Source: Shewanella litorisediminis (GTDB lineage Bacteria > Pseudomonadota > Gammaproteobacteria > Enterobacterales > Shewanellaceae). Taken from it: a stretch of DNA of 64,000 bases. The notes beneath the pieces were generated by a model that was not told where the DNA came from, made no database searches, and was given only the letters and a program-made list of their open reading frames with translations. The position numbers and the translations under genes are program-made. Below are positions 18,730-27,018 of this stretch, one piece after another (within the stretch, counting starts at the first letter, position 1; each line of letters starts with the position of its first letter). The stretch is taken from NCBI RefSeq assembly GCF_016834455.1, contig NZ_CP069213.1, positions 3,945,501 through 4,009,500 on the forward strand, in the 5' to 3' direction.

Positions 18730-20544
18730 TTAGCCCTGACGACTGGCACGCTTACGGTCGTTCTCAGTCAGGAACTTCTTACGTACGCGGATGCTCAGCG
18801 GAGTCACTTCTACCAGTTCGTCGTCATCGATGAACTCCAGTGCCTGTTCCAGAGTCAGCTGGATATGCGGAGTCAACACCTGAGCTTCATCGGTACCAGA
18901 GGCACGCATGTTGGTCAGCTGCTTGCCCTTGAGGCAGTTTACGGTCAGGTCGTTTGAACGGCTGTGGATACCGATTACCTGGCCTTCGTAAACTTCAGCG
19001 GCGTGGCCAATCATCAGACGACCACGGTCCTGCAGACCGAACAGAGCGAAGGTCAGAGCCTTACCGGTGGCGTTGGAGATCAGTACGCCGTTGTTGCGCT
19101 GACCGATATCGCCACCCTTGTATGGACCGTAATGGTCGAACGTGTGGTACAGAAGACCGGTACCAGAGGTCGCAGTCATGAACTCGGTCTGGAAGCCAAT
19201 CAGGCCACGGCTTGGGATAACGAAGTCGATACGTACACGACCCTTGCCGTCCAGCTGCATGTCTTTCATGTCAGCCTTACGGGTACCCAGCTTTTCAATC
19301 ACAGTGCCCTGATGATCTTCTTCCACGTCAACGGTCAGCTGCTCATATGGCTCGCACTTCTCACCGTCGATTTCCTTGATGATTACTTCCGGACGGGATA
19401 CCGCCAGCTCGTAACCTTCACGGCGCATGTTTTCAATCAGGATAGACAGGTGCAGTTCACCACGGCCAGACACGCGGAAACGGTCAGGGCTGTCGGTTTC
19501 TTCTACACGCAGGGCCACGTTGTGTACCAGTTCCTGTTGCAGACGCTCAAGGATGTTACGTGAAGTCACGTACTTACCTTCTTTACCGGCAAACGGAGAG
19601 GTGTTTACCTGGAAGGTCATGGTCAGGGTTGGCTCGTCTACAGACAGCGGAGGCAGAGCCTCAACGTTGCCCACGGCGCAAATGGTGTCAGAAATCTTCA
19701 GCTCACCCAGACCTGTCACGGCAACGATGTCACCGGCGTTGGCGGTGGCCACTTCGTGACGCTCCAGACCCATGTAACCCAGCACCTGGCCAATTTTACC
19801 GTTACGGGTTTTGCCGTCAGCACCCACCACAGTCACCTGTTGGTTGGTCTTGACGCTGCCGCGCTTGATGCGGCCTACACCGATAACGCCCACGTAGCTG
19901 TTGTAGTCCAGCTGAGAGATCTGCATCTGGAAGGCGCCTTCGGCGTCGGCATCCGGAGGAGACACTTTCTCAACGATGGTCTGGAACAGTGGGGTCATGT
20001 CTTCGCTCGGCTCATCGGGATCCAGAGTGGCGAAGCCATTCAGGGCCGAAGCGTAAACGATAGGGAAATCCAGCTGTTCGTCGGTGGCACCCAGGTTGTC
20101 GAACAGGTCAAATACCTGATCGATTACCCAATCAGGACGGGCACCGGGACGGTCAATTTTGTTGATAACCACGATGGGCTTGAGGCCCTGGGCGAATGCC
20201 TTCTTGGTTACGAAACGGGTCTGTGGCATCGGGCCGTCAACGGCATCCACCAGCAACAGAACAGAGTCCACCATAGACAGTACACGCTCTACCTCACCGC
20301 CGAAGTCGGCGTGACCGGGTGTGTCTACGATATTGATACGGTAGTCATTCCACTTGATGGCAGTGTTCTTCGCCAGAATGGTGATGCCACGCTCTTTTTC
20401 CAGGTCATTGGAGTCCATCACGCGCTCAGTGGCTTCGCCACGGCTTTCCAGGGTGCCGGACTGGGAGAGCAGCTTGTCAACCAGGGTAGTTTTACCATGG
20501 TCAACGTGGGCAATAATGGCGATGTTACGCAAATTTTCTAACAC
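18730..20544 (-). CDS. typA: Ribosome-associated GTPase TypA/BipA
   Basis: A 604-residue translational GTPase. G motifs are [25 protein letters not shown] and NKIDRPGA. Domain II, the EF-G-like III and V domains and the BipA-specific C-terminal domain follow, ending in a basic tail. It aids 50S assembly and growth at low temperature. The start is GTG with GAGG eight bases before it (GAGGCTAACCGTG), as the family sequence [19 protein letters not shown] demands. It diverges from glnA. Confidence 0.98.
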   Translation of the reverse strand: MLENLRNIAIIAHVDHGKTTLVDKLLSQSGTLESRGEATERVMDSNDLEKERGITILAKNTAIKWNDYRINIVDTPGHADFGGEVERVLSMVDSVLLLVDAVDGPMPQTRFVTKKAFAQGLKPIVVINKIDRPGARPDWVIDQVFDLFDNLGATDEQLDFPIVYASALNGFATLDPDEPSEDMTPLFQTIVEKVSPPDADAEGAFQMQISQLDYNSYVGVIGVGRIKRGSVKTNQQVTVVGADGKTRNGKIGQVLGYMGLERHEVATANAGDIVAVTGLGELKISDTICAVGNVEALPPLSVDEPTLTMTFQVNTSPFAGKEGKYVTSRNILERLQQELVHNVALRVEETDSPDRFRVSGRGELHLSILIENMRREGYELAVSRPEVIIKEIDGEKCEPYEQLTVDVEEDHQGTVIEKLGTRKADMKDMQLDGKGRVRIDFVIPSRGLIGFQTEFMTATSGTGLLYHTFDHYGPYKGGDIGQRNNGVLISNATGKALTFALFGLQDRGRLMIGHAAEVYEGQVIGIHSRSNDLTVNCLKGKQLTNMRASGTDEAQVLTPHIQLTLEQALEFIDDDELVEVTPLSIRVRKKFLTENDRKRASRQG

Positions 20545-20579
20545 GGTTAGCCTCTTACCATCTTGTTTCAGTGTGCGAT

Positions 20580-20624
20580 GTTCCTATGTGGGCGCGCCCA
20601 GGAACGGCCGGCATTCTTGCCGGC
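20580..20624 (-). promoter_or_regulatory. Two tandem hairpins in the typA leader
   Basis: Hairpin one is GCCGGC-attctt-GCCGGC (20607-20624). Hairpin two (20580-20605) pairs GTTCCT with AGGAAC and encloses a GGGCG/CGCCC stem. Both would lie in the typA 5' untranslated RNA if transcription starts upstream of 20625. No T run follows, so they are not terminators. Role unknown. Confidence 0.4.
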
Positions 20625-20789
20625 GGGGGTGGGAATATGACGTTTTTCTGAACTATTCCCCAGCCCCTTGCGTTAAAAAGCGTGCCATTCTACTCTAGCA
20701 GCGTCCTCACGGACAGGATTATTTTTTGGCCGTTTGGGAGAGCCAGGCCTTGCCCGACTGCACCTTTATCATGCACAGCCACAGTGCGC

Positions 20790-20804
20790 GCACCAATGCG
20801 GTGC
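20790..20804 (+). promoter_or_regulatory. NtrC box 1 of glnA
   Basis: GCACC-AATGC-GGTGC, a perfect inverted repeat of the NtrC core with a 5-base spacer, about 87 bases upstream of the -24 element start to its far side (centre 20797). Confidence 0.8.
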
Positions 20805-20810
20805 AGCTAC

Positions 20811-20827
20811 TGCGCCATTTTGGTGCA
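20811..20827 (+). promoter_or_regulatory. NtrC box 2 of glnA
   Basis: TGCGCC-ATTTT-GGTGCA differs from the consensus TGCACC-N5-GGTGCA at one position. Its centre is 22 bases from box 1, two helical turns, so both dimers would sit on one face of the DNA. Confidence 0.82.
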
Positions 20828-20890
20828 ACCCCTGTCCATTCTGGCCATCAGCCTAACATCACTTCCTTTTTAATCAGCAAGTTAGAATCT

Positions 20891-20906
20891 TGGCACGTTA
20901 CTGGCT
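20891..20906 (+). promoter_or_regulatory. Sigma-54 promoter of glnA
   Basis: TGGCACG-TTAC-TGGCT carries the invariant GG (-24) and GC (-12) at correct spacing; only the T before the GC pair differs from the consensus TTGC. It lies 64 bases past NtrC box 2 and 95 before the start codon. Confidence 0.87.
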
Positions 20907-21001
20907 TTATCTATGCCAAGTTTCGGTGCAGCCCGCAAAGCCCACCGTCGACAAAGCAATGATAGTAAGGGAAGACCCTTTACCCTACCGGAGACTCAAG
21001 C

Positions 21002-22411
21002 ATGTCAGTTGAAAATGTGTTGAAGCAGTTGAAAGACCTGGAAGTGAAGTTCGTGGATCTGCGCTTTACCGATACCAAGGGTAAAGAACAGCACGTGTCT
21101 ATTCCAACGCATCAGGTAGATGCCGACTTCTTTGAAGACGGTAAAATGTTCGACGGCTCTTCCATCGCCGGTTGGAAAGGTATCAACGAGTCAGACATGG
21201 TGCTGATGCCAGATGCAACCACCTTCGTACTGGATCCTTTCACCGAAGAAACCACTGCCATCATCCGCTGTGACATCCTCGAGCCAGGCACCATGACCGG
21301 CTACGATCGTGACCCACGCTCCATTGCCAAGAAGGCCGAAGAGTACCTGCGCTCTACCGGCATCGCCGATACCGTACTGGTAGGCCCAGAGCCAGAATTC
21401 TTCCTGTTCGACGACGTGCGCTTCGGCACCGACATGAGCGGTACCTTCGTGAAGATCGACTCCAAAGAAGCTGCCTGGAACTCAGGTACCAGCTACGAAG
21501 AAGGCAACACTGGTCACCGTCCATTCGTGAAAGGCGGTTACTTCCCGGTTGCGCCTGTGGACTCTTCTCAGGACCTGCGCTCTGCCATGTGTCTGGTGCT
21601 TGAGGAAATGGGTCAGGTGGTTGAAGCTCACCACCACGAAGTGGCCACTGCCGGTCAGAACGAAATCGCTACCCGTTTCAACACCCTGACCAAGAAAGCC
21701 GACGAGATCCAGATCCTGAAGTACGTGGTACACAACATGGCCCACGCCTACGGCAAGACTGCGACCTTCATGCCCAAGCCAATCGTTGGCGACAACGGCT
21801 CTGGTATGCACGTGCACCAGTCTCTGGCCAAAGATGGCGTAAACCTGTTTGCCGGTGACAAGTACGGCGGTCTGTCTGAAACTGCCCTGTACTACATTGG
21901 CGGTATCATCAAGCACGCCCGTGCCCTGAACGCCTTCACCAACCCAAGCACCAACTCTTACAAGCGTCTGGTTCCACACTTCGAAGCACCTGTAATGCTG
22001 GCTTACTCTGCCCGCAACCGCTCTGCTTCTATCCGTATCCCTGTGGTACCAAGCCCGAAAGCCCGTCGTATCGAGACCCGCTTCCCAGACCCAACTGCCA
22101 ACCCATACCTGGGCTTCGCGGCTCTGCTGATGGCCGGTCTGGACGGTATCCAGAACAAGATCCACCCTGGCGATGCCATGGATAAGGATCTGTACGATCT
22201 GCCAGCTGAAGAAGCGGCCGAGATCCCAACTGTAGCCGAGTCTCTGGACGTGGCTCTGGCGGCTCTGGATGCAGACCGTGAGTTCCTTACCAAGGGTGGC
22301 GTATTCAGCAACGACTTCATCGACTCTTACATCCGTCTGAAGACTGCTGAAGCCGAGCGCGTGAACCGCACTACTCACCCACTCGAGTTCGAAATGTATT
22401 ACAGCCTGTAA
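21002..22411 (+). CDS. glnA: Glutamine synthetase type I
   Basis: A 469-residue GS I subunit that makes glutamine from glutamate, ammonia and ATP as a cytoplasmic dodecamer. Visible signatures are [17 protein letters not shown] (Asp latch), [20 protein letters not shown], the ATP-site [16 protein letters not shown] and the adenylylation loop [10 protein letters not shown] with the tyrosine modified by GlnE. GGAGA lies before the ATG. Control by NtrC and sigma-54 is shown by the upstream sites; ntrBC lie 11 kb downstream on the same strand. Confidence 0.99.
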   Translation: MSVENVLKQLKDLEVKFVDLRFTDTKGKEQHVSIPTHQVDADFFEDGKMFDGSSIAGWKGINESDMVLMPDATTFVLDPFTEETTAIIRCDILEPGTMTGYDRDPRSIAKKAEEYLRSTGIADTVLVGPEPEFFLFDDVRFGTDMSGTFVKIDSKEAAWNSGTSYEEGNTGHRPFVKGGYFPVAPVDSSQDLRSAMCLVLEEMGQVVEAHHHEVATAGQNEIATRFNTLTKKADEIQILKYVVHNMAHAYGKTATFMPKPIVGDNGSGMHVHQSLAKDGVNLFAGDKYGGLSETALYYIGGIIKHARALNAFTNPSTNSYKRLVPHFEAPVMLAYSARNRSASIRIPVVPSPKARRIETRFPDPTANPYLGFAALLMAGLDGIQNKIHPGDAMDKDLYDLPAEEAAEIPTVAESLDVALAALDADREFLTKGGVFSNDFIDSYIRLKTAEAERVNRTTHPLEFEMYYSL

Positions 22412-22432
22412 TACCCTGCAAAACCGTCGCCT

Positions 22433-22461
22433 TTATCTGCTGTCAGAAAGTCAGCAGATAA
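22433..22461 (+). other. Stem-loop in the glnA 3' untranslated region
   Basis: TTATCTGCTG/CAGCAGATAA, a 10-base-pair stem with a 9-base loop, 21 bases after the glnA stop. No T run follows, so it is not the terminator, which comes 20 bases later. It could stabilise the message end or a processed 3' RNA. Confidence 0.5.
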
Positions 22462-22482
22462 GGTAGGCGGAAAACAAAAAAG

Positions 22483-22508
22483 ACGCCCCGGACTCAGGTC
22501 CGGGGCGT
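22483..22508. terminator. glnA terminator, probably bidirectional
   Basis: ACGCCCCGGAC/GTCCGGGGCGT, an 11-base-pair stem with TCAG loop and T-rich flanks on both strands, between glnA and the convergent kynureninase-like gene. Confidence 0.88.
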
Positions 22509-22568
22509 TTATTTTGGGCTTCTGGCGACGGTGACAACACCGAAGGCAACCAAGCGGCCTCCAGCTTG

Positions 22569-23693
22569 CTACTTCCCTTCCAGTACGCCCCGTACACATT
22601 CAATAAAGCGCTGTATATCCGCTTCATCGTTATAGAGATGCGGTGACACACGCATACCGTAGCGACGATTGTCGACACTGATACCGGCCTCATTGAGGGC
22701 AGCCATCACGGCTGCAGTGTTGTCACCGAATTGCAGAATGGCAGTGCCACTGCGGCTGTGTGCCTGTGAAGGGCCTGCACCATACTGGTGCATCTCATCA
22801 TAAAGCATTGAAACCCAAGCCTGATTGTGCGCCCTCACCTTATCGGCACCCAAGGCAGCAAACCAGCCGATACTGTGGGCACCAATCACGTAAGGCGCCA
22901 CAGAGGGGGTTCCACCCCAGAATCGCAGCGCCGATGGATGATAGCGAAAATCGTGGATATTGAACTCGAAGGGGTTTTCATGGGAAAACCATCCCACATC
23001 CACAGGCTCGCATTCTGCCAGCCGCTCGGGATGCACCCAGAGGTACGCCGCACCCGGCCCGGAGCAGAGCCATTTCACCGCCGAGCCAATCAGAAAGTCC
23101 GGCCCAAGCTCAGTGACTGACAAGGGCACCGCCCCCGCCGACTGCGCCACATCCACCAGGGTAAAAATCCCCAGTTCACGACAACGGGGCACCAGTGCTT
23201 CCACCGGTGACAAGGCACCGAGATTGGAATATGCATGGCTGATAAACACCAGATCCAGCCCAGGGGTTAAATATGCCTCCCAGGCATTGGCGTCTGTGAT
23301 ATCGATTCCCGCAGGAATAAACTCCAGACGGGCATGGGGTAAGGCTTGCTGCAGCGCAAACCCCATGGACGGGAAGTCTTCTTCGCACATCAGAATGCGC
23401 GCGCCGGTGGCCTTGAGTCTTGGGTGAGACAACACCAGCTTGGTGAGCGCCGACGACAGGTTCACCTGCGGGCAAAAATCCCTGGCATTGCCATCAAAAA
23501 GCTGCCCCAACGCGGTGCGAAACGCCTCGATGCCGGACAGCCAATCACCCCAGGGCTCACGCCCCGATTGACACCATGGCTGCCAATAGTCCTGCTCGAA
23601 TCCCACCTTGGCAGCTTTGAGTGGCCGGCCAACCGAATGGCTAAGCAGGTAGGTGCCTTCGGGCAAAAAGAAGGCTGATTTATGGGCGCTCAT
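22569..23693 (-). CDS. Kynureninase-like class V aminotransferase-fold enzyme
   Basis: A 374-residue PLP enzyme of fold type I, class V. D181 (LVDVAQSAG) and K207 (GSAVKWLCSGPGAAYLWV) are the ring-nitrogen and Schiff-base residues; the segment after the lysine resembles kynureninase (KYLNGGPG). Opening LPEGTYLLSHSVGRP is class-typical. Kynureninase cuts kynurenine to anthranilate and alanine, but true substrate is unproven. Its ATG overlaps the stop of the TDO/PrnB-like gene (ATGA). A perfect NtrC box lies inside it (22776-22792). Confidence 0.82.
   Translation of the reverse strand: MSAHKSAFFLPEGTYLLSHSVGRPLKAAKVGFEQDYWQPWCQSGREPWGDWLSGIEAFRTALGQLFDGNARDFCPQVNLSSALTKLVLSHPRLKATGARILMCEEDFPSMGFALQQALPHARLEFIPAGIDITDANAWEAYLTPGLDLVFISHAYSNLGALSPVEALVPRCRELGIFTLVDVAQSAGAVPLSVTELGPDFLIGSAVKWLCSGPGAAYLWVHPERLAECEPVDVGWFSHENPFEFNIHDFRYHPSALRFWGGTPSVAPYVIGAHSIGWFAALGADKVRAHNQAWVSMLYDEMHQYGAGPSQAHSRSGTAILQFGDNTAAVMAALNEAGISVDNRRYGMRVSPHLYNDEADIQRFIECVRGVLEGK
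22776..22792. promoter_or_regulatory. Full-consensus NtrC box inside the kynureninase-like gene
   Basis: TGCACC-ATACT-GGTGCA matches all 12 defined positions with a 5-base spacer. It lies in coding sequence (MHQYGAG on the minus strand), 365 bases after the glnA stop. No sigma-54 promoter was found beside it. Confidence 0.45.
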
Positions 23694-24868
23694 GACAAGG
23701 TCGCCTTCAACCGTTCAACATCCTGCCAGGCGGTGCGTATGTCGCTGCGTTTTACCGCGGCGCGTCTGTCCCTGAGTTTTTCCAGCGCTCCAATGAGCAC
23801 ATGGAGCGGCGGACCGCTGGCTGTCACCTTGGCCATATGCTGTTGCTGCATATTCACCGACGGCTCGGCGATGTACTTTCGCACCAGCTGATCGTGATGC
23901 TGAATGGCGGTTTGACCGTGCAATTCGCACACCTCGAGGAACAGGCGCAAATTGTCCTGATACCAGCTTTGATCTTTGGCACCTGTGGCGGCCAGGAAAT
24001 GCTCCATCAGGCTGGTACGGCGCATGCAGTCACGCAAAATGGCCTGATCTTCCGGCATCATGTAGAGAAATTTATCCACCAGCATCTGCGAGTAGGAAGG
24101 CTCGTTGGCGTAACAAAGCCCCAGCAGCAGGTCTATCACGTTGATGCCGGCGAAATCCCCTGCATTGGCGCCACGATACACCTGGCTACCTACCCGGTAA
24201 GGCTTGTAGTAAGGGCGCACACAATAGAAAAAGCGATCCGTATCCAGCTCACTGAACAGGGTGGAGTTTGAGTCCATCACATCCTGCAGTGCCTGCCGGG
24301 CGAGCTTGAGCAGGTCAGCAGTGATGGGGTGAGACACGCCCAGCGGCAGGATTTTCAGCAAGGCATCGGCGGCGCGCTTGTAGGCGAGAATGCCCTTGGT
24401 GTTGTAGTCCACAAACAGACGCTCGTCGGGCAAGTCGGTAAATCGCTTGTATTTGCCGTCCCGGGCCAGGTTATGGGTGGTCAGGTGTGCGGTGGCAAAA
24501 CGGGGAGTCACACCGATGGACGCCCCTATGTGCATCGCCAGGGCCGAGGCTTCCACCAGCGGAGACTGGGTCTCCCGTGTCGGTTCGGTGATTTCGTGGC
24601 GACGGCAGGCGGCCATATACAGGCCCACATTGCCAAGTAAATCGAAGGCGGCATCGAAGCCTTCGTCGGTATTGCCTTCATCCAGCAGTGCGCAAATGTG
24701 CTTGCGGCCCTCGGTTTCCAGCTGCGTCTTAAGATCATCACCAACGCCAACCACATTGGCTTTGTCGGCTTGCAGCCAATAGAGGTGTTCCAGTTCGTTG
24801 TTCAGTTCTACAAAGCGGGTACGAAGCCAGTCATCAAAAGCTTCAACGTTCAGTGTCATGGGTTTCAT
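23690..24868 (-). CDS. Tryptophan dioxygenase-superfamily protein, PrnB/DUF1864-like
   Basis: A 392-residue, mostly helical protein that I place in the DUF1864/PrnB branch of the tryptophan/indoleamine 2,3-dioxygenase superfamily (segments EASALAMHIGASIGVTPRFATAHLTTHNLARDG and FFYCVRPYYKPYRVG). PrnB works on a chlorinated tryptophan in pyrrolnitrin synthesis; whether this member oxidises tryptophan is unknown. The start at 24868 follows GGAGA; a longer frame from 24895 is less likely. It is coupled to the kynureninase-like gene and faces an Lrp-type regulator, which supports amino-acid catabolism. Confidence 0.72.
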   Translation of the reverse strand: MKPMTLNVEAFDDWLRTRFVELNNELEHLYWLQADKANVVGVGDDLKTQLETEGRKHICALLDEGNTDEGFDAAFDLLGNVGLYMAACRRHEITEPTRETQSPLVEASALAMHIGASIGVTPRFATAHLTTHNLARDGKYKRFTDLPDERLFVDYNTKGILAYKRAADALLKILPLGVSHPITADLLKLARQALQDVMDSNSTLFSELDTDRFFYCVRPYYKPYRVGSQVYRGANAGDFAGINVIDLLLGLCYANEPSYSQMLVDKFLYMMPEDQAILRDCMRRTSLMEHFLAATGAKDQSWYQDNLRLFLEVCELHGQTAIQHHDQLVRKYIAEPSVNMQQQHMAKVTASGPPLHVLIGALEKLRDRRAAVKRSDIRTAWQDVERLKATLS

Positions 24869-25021
24869 TATTATCGTTCTCCATGCTTCAGCCATTCGGG
24901 CAGAGCGTGTATCAGCCTAGCACAGAGAAACGGGGCATTTTCACCAAAGCAGGGCGACAAAGCGTCGCCCATTAGTGATAATCAACAACAAATAAACGAT
25001 TGATATCGAATTTCACTCACC

Positions 25022-25486
25022 ATGAGTCAACTTGATAAGAAAGACCTCGCGATCCTCGCCGCACTGCAACGTAATGGCCGCCAGAGTATTACCGAACTTG
25101 CCGCCTCGGTGAACCTGTCTGACACCCCCTGTTTACGGCGCATTCGCCGCCTCGAACAGGAAGGCTTTATCACAGGTTACAGTGCCGCCATCAACCACAG
25201 AAAAGCGGGCTTCGAGGTCATAGTCTATGCCTCGGTGAGGCTCAGTGAAAACTCCGACAGGGCAGCCGAAAATTTCGAAACCGCAGTGGCGCTCCTGCCA
25301 GAGGTGATGGAGTGTTCCGTGATTACGGGCGCCCACGACTACCTGCTCAAAATCGTCGCCAAAGACCTTCTGGCCTACGAGCGTTTCGTTAAAAAATCCC
25401 TCGGAAGCCTGCCCGGGGTCTCAGGTATCGAGTCGACTCTGGTGCTCAAGCAAACCTTTTGCCGCACAGCACTGCCATTGGACTGA
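25022..25486 (+). CDS. Lrp/AsnC family transcriptional regulator
   Basis: A 154-residue regulator: winged helix at residues 4-60 (LDKKDLAILAALQRNGRQSITELAASVNLSDTPCLRRIRRLEQEGFI), then the RAM effector domain with GAHDYLLKI. It diverges from the TDO-like/kynureninase-like pair across 153 bases and probably controls it in response to an aromatic amino acid (inference). No clear Shine-Dalgarno is seen before the ATG. Confidence 0.92.
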   Translation: MSQLDKKDLAILAALQRNGRQSITELAASVNLSDTPCLRRIRRLEQEGFITGYSAAINHRKAGFEVIVYASVRLSENSDRAAENFETAVALLPEVMECSVITGAHDYLLKIVAKDLLAYERFVKKSLGSLPGVSGIESTLVLKQTFCRTALPLD

Positions 25487-25518
25487 CCAAGCACCGACAG
25501 TCTTGAGCAGCGGTTAAA

Positions 25519-25534
25519 AATCCCCTAGTCTGGG
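25519..25534. terminator. Short hairpin after the Lrp gene
   Basis: TCCCC-tagtc(t)-GGGGA stem preceded by a run of A, giving a T run only on the minus strand. Weak as a terminator for the plus-strand Lrp gene. Confidence 0.3.
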
Positions 25535-25590
25535 GAAGCTTTCCATTTTAATGACACCATGCCACGGAAAGCTCATACAAAGGATTGATG

Positions 25591-26142
25591 ATGCACTGCA
25601 GCGCCTGTAAACATGGCAGCCTGGTCCCTACCCGGCTCGAAAACCTCTTTCCCGCCCACCGCTGTAACCATTGTGGCGGTCACTGGGTTCTGATTGACGA
25701 CTTTGTCACCTGGAAACAGGCTAACCCGGATACCGAATTTGCGCCCATTACGGCCATCGAAGAAAGTGAAGACAGCCCCATGGCGCTGTTTTGCCCCATG
25801 AGCCAAACCCTGATGCGCAAACTGAAAATCAGCACAGACACAGACCACAGGCTCGACTACAGCGCCGCCGTAGGCGGTGTGTGGCTCGATAAAGGCGAGT
25901 GGCCACTGCTCAAGTCCATGGGGCTTGCCAGTTGCCTCAATCTGTTGGTCACCCAGGAGTGGCAAAATCGCTTAAAACAGAGCCAAACTCAGGCCAATTT
26001 TGGCGAGCACTATCGCCGCAAGTTTGGCGACAGCACCTACACTGAACTTAAGCGGATCCGCGACTGGTTACACAGCCAGCCAAATAAAGCCGAGCTCAAG
26101 AGTTACCTGCTGGCAGATGATCCCTACAGCACCAAACGATAA
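25591..26142 (+). CDS. Zinc-ribbon protein of unknown function
   Basis: A 183-residue protein with two CxxC pairs near the N-terminus (CSAC at residues 3-6 and CNHC about 25-28) that would form one zinc ribbon, followed by a segment with CPMSQTLMRKL and a second ribbon-like WLDKGEWPLL resembling zf-TFIIB proteins. The C-terminal third is charged and helical. ATG codons lie at 25588 and 25591; the second is better spaced from AAGGA. It precedes pepE by 18 bases and may share its message. Confidence 0.7.
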   Translation: MHCSACKHGSLVPTRLENLFPAHRCNHCGGHWVLIDDFVTWKQANPDTEFAPITAIEESEDSPMALFCPMSQTLMRKLKISTDTDHRLDYSAAVGGVWLDKGEWPLLKSMGLASCLNLLVTQEWQNRLKQSQTQANFGEHYRRKFGDSTYTELKRIRDWLHSQPNKAELKSYLLADDPYSTKR

Positions 26143-26160
26143 GGGAGTAAGGAGCAAAAG

Positions 26161-26793
26161 ATGTCGCTGCTGTTACTGAGTGATACCCACGCTGACGAAA
26201 TTCGGACCTGTCTGGGCAATTGGTTGGCCTCCATCGGTGACAACCCCAGCGTAGGCTATCTGGCCTCAAGCGCCGACCCGACACGGGAATACTTTCAGCC
26301 CATCGTCGAGCTCTACGACAGCCTTGGGGCACAGATAACCGCCTTCGCCGAACCTATCCACGGGCCGGACTGTGAGTTGTACGACCCGCTGTTTGCCTGC
26401 GACATCATTCATCTGTGCGGTGGCAACACGTTTGAGTACCTGCACCATCTTGGTGCAAGCGGTCTGGATGCACGCCTGAAGGCCTTCGTGGCCGCAGGCG
26501 GCCACCTGGTGGGCGTCAGCGCCGGTGCTGTTCTTATGACCCCGGATATCGCCTCGGCCACCTACTGTGGCGACGAGCCGGTAGTGCCGTTTCAGGTAAC
26601 TGAGGGCCTGGGGCTGGTGACCTTTGGGGTGATCCCCCATGTTCAGGATAAAGCAGCGCTGGCGGCCAGGCTCCAAACCAACGAAGTGCCCCTGACCACA
26701 GCCCTGTATTTAATGGCAGACACAGATGCCATCGAATTCAGGGACGGTCAGCTGCATACCACAGGTACACCGACTCTTATTGCACCGGAATAA
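26161..26793 (+). CDS. pepE: Dipeptidase E (alpha-aspartyl dipeptidase, S51)
   Basis: A 210-residue cytoplasmic peptidase of the S51 family. Motifs are YLASSADPTREYF, the oxyanion region HLCGGNTFEYL, the nucleophile elbow GVSAGAVLM and FGVIPHVQDK. It cleaves dipeptides with N-terminal aspartate. A strong AAGGAG precedes the ATG. A full NtrC box sits inside the gene (26441-26457). Confidence 0.88.
   Translation: MSLLLLSDTHADEIRTCLGNWLASIGDNPSVGYLASSADPTREYFQPIVELYDSLGAQITAFAEPIHGPDCELYDPLFACDIIHLCGGNTFEYLHHLGASGLDARLKAFVAAGGHLVGVSAGAVLMTPDIASATYCGDEPVVPFQVTEGLGLVTFGVIPHVQDKAALAARLQTNEVPLTTALYLMADTDAIEFRDGQLHTTGTPTLIAPE
26441..26457. promoter_or_regulatory. Full-consensus NtrC box inside pepE
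   Basis: TGCACC-ATCTT-GGTGCA matches all 12 defined NtrC positions. It encodes LHHLGA of PepE. It is 562 bases before the ovoA start, and no -24/-12 promoter was recognised between. Confidence 0.45.
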
Positions 26794-27018
26794 CCTGGGC
26801 AGGGTGACGCCCCCAACTCGTGATGCTCGCCATTAGGCCACAGACGCCTGGGAATGCGCTGATTAATGACTGAGCGATGAAAGCCATTGCCGGCATGCAA
26901 GGTCTATCAGGCTGATCCGCACATCGATTCTGGCCGTAATGCCAAGCTGTCATTCTCAGCATTTATTTTGATTGGCACACATGCCAACAGCAAAATCCGC
27001 TCCGGGGAAAAACTTGCC

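Larger units (their letters stand above)
20545..21001. promoter_or_regulatory. typA/glnA divergent control region
   Basis: 457 bases without a gene. It holds the structured typA leader, two NtrC boxes and the sigma-54 promoter of glnA, each listed separately. Short open frames here lack ribosome sites and are not credible genes. Confidence 0.8.

Noticed and set aside
20640..20962. Short open frames in the typA/glnA gap (for example 20726-20962)
   Set aside because: They overlap the NtrC boxes and the sigma-54 promoter and have no ribosome sites or family features.
21482..22378. 298-codon frame opposite glnA
   Set aside because: Low-complexity Val/His/Gln translation; glnA codon bias explains the lack of stops.
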